From CAVVVS01 sp963751355 (GTDB taxonomy: Bacteria > Bacteroidota > Ignavibacteria > Ignavibacteriales > Ignavibacteriaceae): a stretch of 64,000 nucleotides of DNA. The notes under the pieces are model-generated. The model made no database searches. It was not told the origin of the DNA and was given only the letters and a program-made list of their open reading frames with translations. The stretch lies in assembly GCA_963751355.1 (NCBI GenBank), contig CAVVVS010000080.1, positions 1-64,000 of the forward strand. The letters run 5' to 3'. A program made the translations under genes and the position numbers. Below, in pieces: positions 56,742 to 64,000 of the stretch (position 1 is the first letter of the stretch; the number at the start of each line of letters is the position of its first letter).

Positions 56742-58508
56742 ATGAAAAAATTTGATATAAAATTTGTCGTAACTTCTATTTTCTTAATCCTTTTTTCTTT
56801 CCATACAATTCAAGCGCAAACAATAAAACTGAAGCTAATTGAAACAAGCGATGTACACGGTTCCCTTTTCCCTTACGATTTTAAAAATGCAAAAGATATA
56901 AACACTTCGCTGGCACAAATATATACTTACGTAAAGGAACAAAGGTCTAAAAAAGATCAGTCTGTAGTGCTGATGGACGATGGGGATATTCTGCAGGGAC
57001 AGCCTGTGGTTTACTATTATAATTTTGAAAAAACCAACGTTCCGCATATTTGCGCTCAGGTAATGGACTATATGCAATATGATGTCGGTACAGTCGGTAA
57101 TCACGATATTGAACCGGGACACCCGGTGTACGATAAGATTAAAAATGAATTCAATTTCCCCTGGCTTGCGGCAAATGCGGTGAATACTAAAACCGGTAAA
57201 CCTTACTTCAAACCTTACACAATTATTCATAAAAGCGGAATTAAAATAGCGGTGTTGGGAATGGTAACCCCTGCGATTCCGGAATGGCTGCCGAAAACAA
57301 TATGGAAAGGGATTAGGTTTGACGATATGGTTGCCACTGCTAAAAAGTGGATTAAGATAATCAAAGAGAAAGAAAAACCGGATCTAATTATCGGGCTCTT
57401 CCATTCCGGTCCGGAATACGAATTGAAAGAATATGATAATGGACAAAGAGAAATTGAAAACGCTTCACGGTTGGTTGCGGAATTTGTGCCCGGATTTGAT
57501 GTTGTCTTTGCCGGACATGATCATAAAGTTTGGAATACTGAAGTAAAAAATCCCGAAGGCAAGGAGGTATTAATCCTCGATCCTGCCAACGCTGCCAGGC
57601 ATGCGGGAGTTGCAAATATTGTGATGAAGTACGACAAAAAATCAAAAACATGGAGTAAAGAAATAACAGGACAAATTATAGACAGTAAGAATTATAAACC
57701 TGACGCTGCCTACATGAATAAATTTACGCATGCAATCGAAGAAGTAAAAGAATATGTATCCAAGCCCATCGGTACTTTTACTAAAACAATATCAACACGT
57801 GAATCAATGTTTGGTGATTCTCCGTTTGTCGATTTGATTCAGAAAATTCAGCTTGAAATTACTCATGCCGATGTTTCATTTGCCGCTCCGCTATCTTTTA
57901 ATGCAAAAATTGATAAAGGCACAGTCTATGTTAGGGATATGTTCAATCTTTATAAATATGAAAATCTTCTTTACACCATGAAATTAACGGGCAAAGAAAT
58001 AAAAGGTTATCTTGAATATTCATACGGAAATTGGTTTAATCAAATGAAAAATGAAAATGACCATTTATTAAAGTTCAAAAAGGATTCGAGCGGAAATATT
58101 GTTGAAAGAAACGGCAGACCTGAACTAGCTATTCCTCCTTATAACTTTTCTTCCGCAGCAGGAATAAATTATACAGTTGATGTCTCAAAACCGGCAGGAG
58201 AAAGAGTAACCATCAACTCATTGACAAACGGAAAACCTTTCGATTTAAACAAAACTTACACGGTTGCTATAAACTCCTACCGCGGCAATGGTGGCGGCGG
58301 ACATTTAATTAACGGCGCTAAAATCCCGCATGATGAATTGGCAAAACGAATAATACATTCCACACAAAAAGACCTTCGTTATTTTTTAATGAAGTGGATT
58401 GAGAAACAAAAAACGGTCACTCCAAAAAGTCTTAATAACTGGAAAGTAATTCCGCACGACTGGTGGGAAAAAGGGAAAGAGAAGGATTATCAAATTTTAT
58501 TCTTATGA
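56742..58508 (+). CDS. 5'-nucleotidase / 2',3'-cyclic phosphodiesterase family, exported
   Basis: A 588-aa protein with a signal peptide (1-25, cut after QAQ). The metallophosphatase domain has D37 and H39 in ETSDVHG, a DDGDILQGQP motif, GNHDIEPG and AGHDHKVWN. The C-terminal nucleotidase domain carries NKTYTVAINSYRGNGGGGH. The layout is that of UshA/CpdB proteins, which release nucleosides and phosphate from nucleotides in the periplasm. Substrate choice (nucleotide or cyclic nucleotide) cannot be decided. No lipobox or sorting tail is present. Confidence 0.92.
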   Translation: MKKFDIKFVVTSIFLILFSFHTIQAQTIKLKLIETSDVHGSLFPYDFKNAKDINTSLAQIYTYVKEQRSKKDQSVVLMDDGDILQGQPVVYYYNFEKTNVPHICAQVMDYMQYDVGTVGNHDIEPGHPVYDKIKNEFNFPWLAANAVNTKTGKPYFKPYTIIHKSGIKIAVLGMVTPAIPEWLPKTIWKGIRFDDMVATAKKWIKIIKEKEKPDLIIGLFHSGPEYELKEYDNGQREIENASRLVAEFVPGFDVVFAGHDHKVWNTEVKNPEGKEVLILDPANAARHAGVANIVMKYDKKSKTWSKEITGQIIDSKNYKPDAAYMNKFTHAIEEVKEYVSKPIGTFTKTISTRESMFGDSPFVDLIQKIQLEITHADVSFAAPLSFNAKIDKGTVYVRDMFNLYKYENLLYTMKLTGKEIKGYLEYSYGNWFNQMKNENDHLLKFKKDSSGNIVERNGRPELAIPPYNFSSAAGINYTVDVSKPAGERVTINSLTNGKPFDLNKTYTVAINSYRGNGGGGHLINGAKIPHDELAKRIIHSTQKDLRYFLMKWIEKQKTVTPKSLNNWKVIPHDWWEKGKEKDYQILFL

Positions 58509-58531
58509 ATTGTATTTCTAAAACCTATCCG

Positions 58532-58556
58532 TAGGTCAACTTGCCAAGTTGACCTA
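58532..58556. repeat. Perfect 11-bp palindrome with 3-nt loop
   Basis: The arms TAGGTCAACTT (58532-58542) and AAGTTGACCTA (58546-58556) enclose GCC. There is no T-run. The shape (long perfect stem, 3-nt loop) is that of the REP palindromes at 47.4 kb, but the sequence differs. It lies 24 nt after the nucleotidase stop codon. Confidence 0.65.
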
Positions 58557-58718
58557 ACCATTTCATTTAAGCCAACACTTGAATAATTACTAAAAATAAC
58601 TTAGGTTATTTCTGTTTTCTAAAGGGGAATAATATGATCGTTTTTTTTCGTATCTTTTGGATCCTCCAGGCAGTAAAGCCAACTATTATAAATCAACTTT
58701 TTTAAGAATAAATAAATT

Positions 58719-59660
58719 ATGGATAACATAGTTAAATGGTTCGAAGTAACCTGGAATTTAAGTGCTGAGATGCAGGGGAAAATTGTAGCCACCCTGCTTT
58801 CAATATTTTTACTGTGGCTGTTACGAAAGATACTGCTTAAAATTATCTTTAAACGTATTCAAGACGTGAGACTCCAATATCGTTGGCGAAAAACCTCAGT
58901 ATATGTCATTTTTACAATTGCATTTTTAATTATCGGAAGAGTTTGGTTTGAGGGCTTTTCTTCTATTGCAACTTTTTTAGGCTTGTTATCGGCGGGACTA
59001 GCAATTGCATTAAGAGATCCTCTGGTTAATCTTGCGGGTTGGCTCTTTATCATGTGGCGGAAGCCTTTTCAAGTTGGTGACAGGATCCAAATCGGGAATA
59101 ATTCAGGAGATGTAATTGATTTAAGAATATTCCAATTTACACTCATAGAAATAGGCAACTGGGTTGATGCTGACCAGAGCACGGGACGAATACTCCATAT
59201 TCCCAACGGGAAAGTGTTCAATGAAGTACAGGCAAACTACGGAACAGGTTTTAATTACATATGGAATGAGATTCCGGTTCTTATTACGTTTGAAAGCAAT
59301 TGGAAAAAGGCAAAGCGAATACTATCTGATGTGGTGAACAGTAAAGCCGAGCATATAAGTAAAGCAGCCGAAAAGAGGATTAAAGAAGCATCACAGAAAT
59401 TTATGATTTTTTATACCAAGCTGACACCAATTGTTTATACCTCGGTAAGAGACAGTGGTGTTCTATTAACAATGCGCTATCTTTGTGAACCGCGCAATCG
59501 AAGAGGCAGTGAAGAAGAAATCTGGCAAAATATTCTGGATGAATTTTCTAAATGTTCCGATATTGATTTTGCTTATCCTACTCAACGATTTTACAATAAT
59601 CTGAAAGAAGGGAAAAATGACACTGAACCCGGGATAAAGATGGAGGGTCTCCCCAAATAA
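58719..59660 (+). CDS. Mechanosensitive channel protein, MscS family
   Basis: A 313-aa protein with about three transmembrane helices (16-38, 60-80, 85-115). The pore-lining helix and beta domain follow: FLGLLSAGLAIALRDPLVNL AGW, then PFQVGDRIQIGN. The length and absence of a large N-terminal domain fit the compact MscS class. It should release solutes on hypo-osmotic shock. A short gap of 30 bp separates it from the OsmC gene, so the two probably form an osmotic/oxidative-stress unit. Confidence 0.9.
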   Translation: MDNIVKWFEVTWNLSAEMQGKIVATLLSIFLLWLLRKILLKIIFKRIQDVRLQYRWRKTSVYVIFTIAFLIIGRVWFEGFSSIATFLGLLSAGLAIALRDPLVNLAGWLFIMWRKPFQVGDRIQIGNNSGDVIDLRIFQFTLIEIGNWVDADQSTGRILHIPNGKVFNEVQANYGTGFNYIWNEIPVLITFESNWKKAKRILSDVVNSKAEHISKAAEKRIKEASQKFMIFYTKLTPIVYTSVRDSGVLLTMRYLCEPRNRRGSEEEIWQNILDEFSKCSDIDFAYPTQRFYNNLKEGKNDTEPGIKMEGLPK

Positions 59661-59690
59661 TTAAATTACAAACCAAGGATATAATTTAAT

Positions 59691-60131
59691 ATGGCAATGA
59701 CAGCAGCACATATTCAGACTCTAAATAATAAAAGTACCGGGATAGGCTGGACAGGGAAAAGAACTATTACTATTGACCGGGCAACCGAAGAAGGCGGAAA
59801 CGATTTGGGATATTCGGGCAGCGAGCTTCTTTTACTAGCAATCGGCACATGTTTCAGTAATGATATTTTCAGAGAAGCTTCAAGATTCGGAATAAAGGTA
59901 AAAAATGTAAGTGTCGATGTCGAAGCCGACTGGTCGGGAACACCCGTTCGTGCACATCATGTAAAATATTCAGTAAAGGTAGAAGCTGATGCAAGTAAAG
60001 AAGATATAAGCAAATTAATAGAACATACCGATGAGATAGCGGAAATTCCTAATTCTTTACGGGTGGAAACATCTGTAAAATTAGCCAGATTTGAAGCGGT
60101 GCCGGTGAAAATTTTAGATGATCATAAATAA
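59691..60131 (+). CDS. OsmC-family protein with one cysteine
   Basis: A 146-aa protein with the OsmC fold: a beta-rich N-terminus, then GYSGSELLLLAIGTCFSND carrying the first conserved Cys (about 54), then VEADWSGTPVRAHHVKYSVK and a C-terminal strand. The second Cys of peroxidase-type OsmC/Ohr is expected in the helix after EHTDEIAEIPN and is absent, so organic-peroxide reduction by the usual Cys pair is doubtful. It may act on other targets, as YhfA-type members do. It follows the MscS gene by 30 bp. Confidence 0.85.
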   Translation: MAMTAAHIQTLNNKSTGIGWTGKRTITIDRATEEGGNDLGYSGSELLLLAIGTCFSNDIFREASRFGIKVKNVSVDVEADWSGTPVRAHHVKYSVKVEADASKEDISKLIEHTDEIAEIPNSLRVETSVKLARFEAVPVKILDDHK

Positions 60132-60485
60132 AAGAATCAATAATATTTATATTAAATATTAACAGCAACACGTTTGGTTAACCAGGGTATGTTATAAAAT
60201 GACTCCATTATTCATTTTATGTTGAAAGTTAAAATAAAGAGAACAAATCATGCTTGTAAAAGTAATAATTGCGGTTTTTAATGTTAATTAGCTTATGGTG
60301 AAAAAGTATTTATTATTTTCACTCCTTTCTATAGTCCACCCCTAAATGATTCTGAATTGAAATTGTTTTGAAAATTGAAATCATGAATTTTTTTAGCCAT
60401 GCCTCATTCCATTAAAATAAAAATTATCCTATTTTAACAACGGCGCCGCATAAATATTAGCATAAATAATTGAAAGGAAATACTT
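60132..60485. other. Intergenic, no gene seen
   Basis: About 350 bp of AT-rich DNA between OsmC and the APC permease. It probably carries the promoter of the permease gene. No terminator or remnant is clear. Confidence 0.4.
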
Positions 60486-61811
60486 ATGAGTAAATCATCA
60501 ACTGCTGATGATAAGATAGGTTATTTTTCCGTTGTTGCAATCGGGATTGGAGGAATGGTAGGGGGCGGTATTTTTGCGGTTTTAGGTTTAGCGGTAAAAT
60601 TAGCTCACGGAGGAACACCGGTTGCGTTTCTGTTAGCAGGCATCGTTGCATTAATCACCTCATATTCATACACAAAATTATCTATCGCTTATCCAAGTCA
60701 GGGCGGGACGGTAGAATTTTTGAACCAGGCATTCGGCGGTGATCTGTTTACCGGCGGAATGAATGTACTATTATTGATGAGTTATATAGTTATGCTCTCA
60801 TTGTATTCTTACGCTTTCGGCAGTTACGGCGCAAGTTTATTCCCCGGTGCTCATGAATTTTGGAAACACTTTTTGATCAGCGGTTCGATTATTTTGTTTA
60901 CAGTACTTAATGTTACCGGTTCAAAATTAGTCGGTGAATCGGAGGAATATATAGTTGCGCTAAAACTGCTGATACTATTAATATTTGTCGGTATCGGTTT
61001 CAGTTCTATTGACACGCAAAGGATACAACCCGGTGAATGGAGTAACTCACTGGAATTAATTGCGGGCGGAATGATTATCTTTTTGGCATACGAAGGATTT
61101 GAGCTTATTGCCAACACAGCCGGAAATGTTAAAAACGCAAAAAAAACTTTACCCCGCGCATACTATTCTTCCGTGATTTTTGTGATTTTTCTTTACATGC
61201 TGGTTGCATTAGTAACAGTCGGTAATTTGCCTATTGCTAAAATAATTGATGCAAAAGATTATGCACTAGCGGAAGCAGCTAAACCTTTCATGGGCAGCTT
61301 TGGTTTTACACTAATAGCAATTGCGGCACTTCTCTCAACAGGTTCGGCAATAAATGCTACCTTATACGGAGCGGCAAAAATCAGCTATGTTATTGCTAAA
61401 GAAGGAGAGCTTCCTGCAGGGCTTGAGAAAAAGATATGGAATAAACCCATTGAGGGACTACTCGTTACTTCGGCACTAACACTATTAGTTGCTAACCTAT
61501 TCGATTTAAGCGGAATTTCAACCATGGGAAGCGCTGGTTTCCTTTTGATTTTCGCATCCGTAAATGCGGCAAATATCAAATTGAGCAAGAAGACCAAATC
61601 AATAAAATGGATCTCCGGTACGGGTATCATTTTATGTTTGACGGCACTGATTTTAATGATAATACAGACTTTAAAAACATCTCCCGGTGATATTTGGGTG
61701 TTAGTGGTTATGTTCGGTTTAGCATTCCTGGTTGAAGGAACTTACAGGGGATTTAGAAAGAAACAAAAAATTCAACCTTTACTAAATAAAGCATCCGAAG
61801 AATCAAAGTAA
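60486..61811 (+). CDS. APC-family amino acid/polyamine permease
   Basis: A 441-aa protein with about 12 transmembrane helices. The first helix has GIGGMVGGGIFAVLGLAV, the unwound substrate-binding motif of APC permeases, and helix 6 has IIFLAYEGFELIANTAGNVKNA. It would import an amino acid or related compound with protons or exchange it. No specificity residues can be read with confidence. A GAAAGGAAATACTT ribosome-binding region precedes the ATG. Confidence 0.92.
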   Translation: MSKSSTADDKIGYFSVVAIGIGGMVGGGIFAVLGLAVKLAHGGTPVAFLLAGIVALITSYSYTKLSIAYPSQGGTVEFLNQAFGGDLFTGGMNVLLLMSYIVMLSLYSYAFGSYGASLFPGAHEFWKHFLISGSIILFTVLNVTGSKLVGESEEYIVALKLLILLIFVGIGFSSIDTQRIQPGEWSNSLELIAGGMIIFLAYEGFELIANTAGNVKNAKKTLPRAYYSSVIFVIFLYMLVALVTVGNLPIAKIIDAKDYALAEAAKPFMGSFGFTLIAIAALLSTGSAINATLYGAAKISYVIAKEGELPAGLEKKIWNKPIEGLLVTSALTLLVANLFDLSGISTMGSAGFLLIFASVNAANIKLSKKTKSIKWISGTGIILCLTALILMIIQTLKTSPGDIWVLVVMFGLAFLVEGTYRGFRKKQKIQPLLNKASEESK

Positions 61812-61929
61812 CTCCGTTCCAGGCATTTTTCATACAACAGGGGGAAAAAGCTTGTTTCAATATACTCACTTTATTTAGGTTTTATTTTAAATTCATCTTC
61901 TTAAAAAAATTCGTAAGCCGGATTAATTT

Positions 61930-63120
61930 GTGAAAGACAAATCAAGCATCGAAAATAGAAAGGAATTATACTTTCAGAAAAATCTTCAGATAATTTTTTC
62001 TGTTACATTAATTGCAGTACTCGGAGTTTCTAGTATAACCCCGGCTTTTCCTAGTATAGAAAAAGCCCTGCATATTTCGGCTCAGGATGTGGGACTTTTA
62101 ATTACGGTTTTTACGCTGCCTGGTGTTTTGCTTACTCCTGTACTGGGAGTATTGGCCGATAGATTAGGCAGAAAAAAAATATTAATTCCCTCACTTATAC
62201 TTTTCGGGATTGCCGGAACGGCATGTGCATTTGCCAGAAATTTTGATCTTCTATTGTCACTGAGGTTTATCCAGGGAGTTGGTGCAGCTTCCCTTGGATC
62301 GTTAAACGTTACGCTGGTAGGAGATCTTTACTCGGGAAAACAACGATCCTCCGCAATGGGCTACAATGCAAGTGTGTTGAGTGTAGGCACTGCTGTTTAC
62401 CCGGCTATCGGCGGTGCGCTTGCATTAGCAGGCTGGTATTTCCCTTTCTTTCTTCCGGTACTTGCAATCCCGGTAGGATTAATTGTTTTGATTTATTTAA
62501 AAAATCCTGAACCGAAGACCAAACAAAACTTGAAAGAATATTTGAGTGCTGCCTGGAAAGGAATAAAAAGAGTTGAAGTAATTGGGCTTTTCATTGCCAG
62601 TGTGTTTACGTTTGTAATCTTATATGGAACATATTTAACATTTTTCCCTTTTTTGCTGGATTCCTCTTTCAATTCTTCATCATTAATAATAGGGATATTA
62701 ATGTCAACAATGTCCCTTTCAACTGCTCTTACTTCTTCCCAACTCGGTAAGTTAACAAGGATGTATAACGAAAAATCACTGCTAAAAATATCATTTATCT
62801 TATATGCAATTTCCTTATTAGTTATACCGTTTATTTCAATTGAATGGCTATTGGTATTTCCTTTAATTTTATTCGGTATTGCGCAGGGATTAAATATTCC
62901 CGGGATTCAAATACTGCTAGCTGATCTTGCATCTTTAGAATACCGTGCTGTTTTTATGTCGCTAAACGGAATGGTCCTTCGACTTGGGCAAACTATCGGT
63001 CCTTTGTTGATGGGTTTAATCTTTTCAATTTGGGATATTCGCGGTGTTTATTTTTCAGGCGCTGTTTTGGCAGTTACTATGTTCATACTTATTTATTTAA
63101 TGATTGACAGAAAAACTTAA
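61930..63120 (+). CDS. MFS transporter (DHA1-like drug exporter family)
   Basis: A 396-aa protein with 12 hydrophobic segments. Motif A, GVLADRLGRKKILIPSLILF, lies between helices 2 and 3, and motif C-like GASVGTAVYPAIGGALA-type residues (SVLSVGTAVYPAIGGAL) lie in helix 5, which is usual for drug/H+ antiporters. The start is GTG 61930. It follows the APC permease by 118 bp on the same strand. Substrate unknown. Confidence 0.9.
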   Translation: MKDKSSIENRKELYFQKNLQIIFSVTLIAVLGVSSITPAFPSIEKALHISAQDVGLLITVFTLPGVLLTPVLGVLADRLGRKKILIPSLILFGIAGTACAFARNFDLLLSLRFIQGVGAASLGSLNVTLVGDLYSGKQRSSAMGYNASVLSVGTAVYPAIGGALALAGWYFPFFLPVLAIPVGLIVLIYLKNPEPKTKQNLKEYLSAAWKGIKRVEVIGLFIASVFTFVILYGTYLTFFPFLLDSSFNSSSLIIGILMSTMSLSTALTSSQLGKLTRMYNEKSLLKISFILYAISLLVIPFISIEWLLVFPLILFGIAQGLNIPGIQILLADLASLEYRAVFMSLNGMVLRLGQTIGPLLMGLIFSIWDIRGVYFSGAVLAVTMFILIYLMIDRKT

Positions 63121-63462
63121 TAGATTCACGCGCACCTTATCAGATTTTGATGTTCGTTTAATTGACGATTAAACTTAAATGATTTAATAATTTTTTTATG
63201 CAAAACCTTAACCCAAAGCAGCGGAATTATTTTGGGGTTTGATTTAAGTATATAATTTTACCACATTAAAATTTTACAATAAGCCTGTCATTTAGTTACT
63301 TTTGTTAAAATTTAAATTATTTTTTCCCTTTTCCCTCCAGCAGGAATTTATTATTTGATTGATTTCTAAATTTTGTCTTTATTCTTTGAATTGTGTTGGT
63401 TATCTTAATAATTAAGATATGAGTTTGTTATGCCCGGTTGAAATCAAATTAGGACTTGAGCG
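63121..63462. other. Intergenic, no gene seen
   Basis: About 340 bp of AT-rich DNA between the MFS gene and the small Cys-rich protein. No recognisable signal was found. Confidence 0.4.
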
Positions 63463-63807
63463 GTGGGAGAAATAGTTTTTTGGACAATGGTGAGGATAAT
63501 TGTTATTATCCCGATTCTATGGTTTGCGGAAGGTTATATTGGTCACCAATTCTGGTGGATATTAATTATGATGACCATTTACGGTGTGATTATTCAACCG
63601 GCTATCGTCCATTACAGATTGTTTGAGGAAAAGAATAAAGATATAATAGAATCAACCCTCTGTTCTACTTGCCTGCATTTTGATAAAACTGCCGTATTAT
63701 GCATGAAACACGACAAACATCCCACAAAGGATTTTCTCCCTTGCGGCGGTCTTGACTGGGAATTTAAGGCGTCTGATATAGACAATTACGATGTCTATAA
63801 AAGTTAA
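63463..63807 (+). CDS. Small membrane protein with Cys-rich cytoplasmic tail, unknown function
   Basis: A 114-aa protein starting at GTG 63463. Two transmembrane helices (about 5-22 and 28-48) precede a soluble tail with four Cys in the pattern CSTCLHFD ... VLCMKHDKH ... LPCGGLDWE. The spacing CxxC-x10-C-x13-C with an interleaved His suggests a zinc- or iron-sulphur-binding site. I do not recognise a family. The conserved-looking PCGGLDWE end and the Cys arrangement make a real gene likely. Confidence 0.7.
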   Translation: MGEIVFWTMVRIIVIIPILWFAEGYIGHQFWWILIMMTIYGVIIQPAIVHYRLFEEKNKDIIESTLCSTCLHFDKTAVLCMKHDKHPTKDFLPCGGLDWEFKASDIDNYDVYKS

Positions 63808-64000
63808 AACACATTTACTATGCTGTATTCTGAAATGAGTTGTTATGTAATTTAAACACTCAATTTCCGGTATAGTAAAAGTTTTTATCTATGTGCTTAC
63901 TCTTTTTAAAAGCAACTCATATTATTTATTATTTCGATTTAATTTACTATAATTTATTTTTTCTTATTAGTGAGGTAAAATTTAAAAGGTAATTTTTCAG

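Noticed and set aside
58634..58705. 23-codon plus-strand ORF before the MscS gene (MIVFFRIFWILQAVK...)
   Set aside because: It has a GGGG-like site upstream but no family resemblance and is short enough to occur by chance.
1..64000. CRISPR array, rRNA or tRNA genes
   Set aside because: No regularly spaced repeats and no recognisable tRNA arms or rRNA core sequences were seen on reading; a tRNAscan-SE run would be decisive.

Overview
The window is AT-rich bacterial DNA with a dense mix of metabolic, envelope and stress genes. The best taxonomic clue is the 1049-aa secreted protein at 43059-46208. It ends in a Por-secretion-type C-terminal sorting domain with a YPNPFNP motif, which points to the Bacteroidota/Chlorobi/Ignavibacteria branch. 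WG-repeat, SpoIIE-phosphatase, TPR-kinase and lone RRM proteins fit an Ignavibacteria-like free-living heterotroph. This assignment is inferred from protein style; there is no rRNA, and I saw no tRNA or CRISPR array.

Layout. 1-9.7 kb, mostly minus strand: a truncated Rieske/FAD oxidoreductase, an aldo/keto reductase, a three-gene sugar ABC importer without its ATPase, a Cu/Zn superoxide dismutase, a two-subunit molybdenum hydroxylase and an acetyltransferase. 9.7-17 kb: a pair of paralogous tiny membrane proteins (one with an in-frame TGA), an FmdB zinc ribbon, a frameshifted TPR histidine kinase, a WG-repeat protein, a GH16 glucanase and an isochorismatase-like hydrolase. 17.4-27.3 kb, plus strand: a pentose-phosphate cluster with transketolase, a transaldolase-phosphoglucose isomerase fusion, G6PDH, 6-phosphogluconate dehydrogenase and a second G6PDH. 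27.4-33 kb: a YdjC-like deacetylase, FtsH with an HPF/RaiA-like factor, DUF2461 and GNAT proteins. 33.7-37.2 kb: an RNA-binding patch (RRM, NYN-LOTUS, decayed RRM), an M48 lipoprotein protease and remnants of Vsr and of a serine hydrolase. 37.7-39.7 kb: a stand-alone nuclease-helicase (DUF2075 type), the best candidate for a defence gene. 39.9-50.4 kb: a CBM20-like/7TM/SpoIIE phosphatase, the large secreted protein, a dienelactone hydrolase, a REP-associated tyrosine transposase in its own palindromic repeats, GYD, MsrB and a Gfo/Idh oxidoreductase. 51-63.8 kb, plus strand: a tricorn-like protease, an ABC-2 exporter pair, a 5'-nucleotidase, MscS, OsmC, an APC permease, an MFS transporter and a small Cys-rich membrane protein.

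How the genes work together. The sugar importer, GH16 enzyme and pentose-phosphate cluster describe carbohydrate capture and oxidation. The cofactor-binding residues of the dehydrogenases suggest an NADP-type G6PDH next to an NAD-type 6PGDH/G6PDH pair, so the cluster may feed both NADPH and NADH pools. SodC, MsrB, OsmC and FtsH/HPF form a scattered stress-response set.

Two themes run through the non-coding DNA. Several intergenic gaps hold the C-terminal tail of a lost gene (GAPDH, Vsr, serine hydrolase, possibly two more). Short palindromes with a 3-nt loop recur, and the clearest family belongs to the transposase at 47.5 kb.
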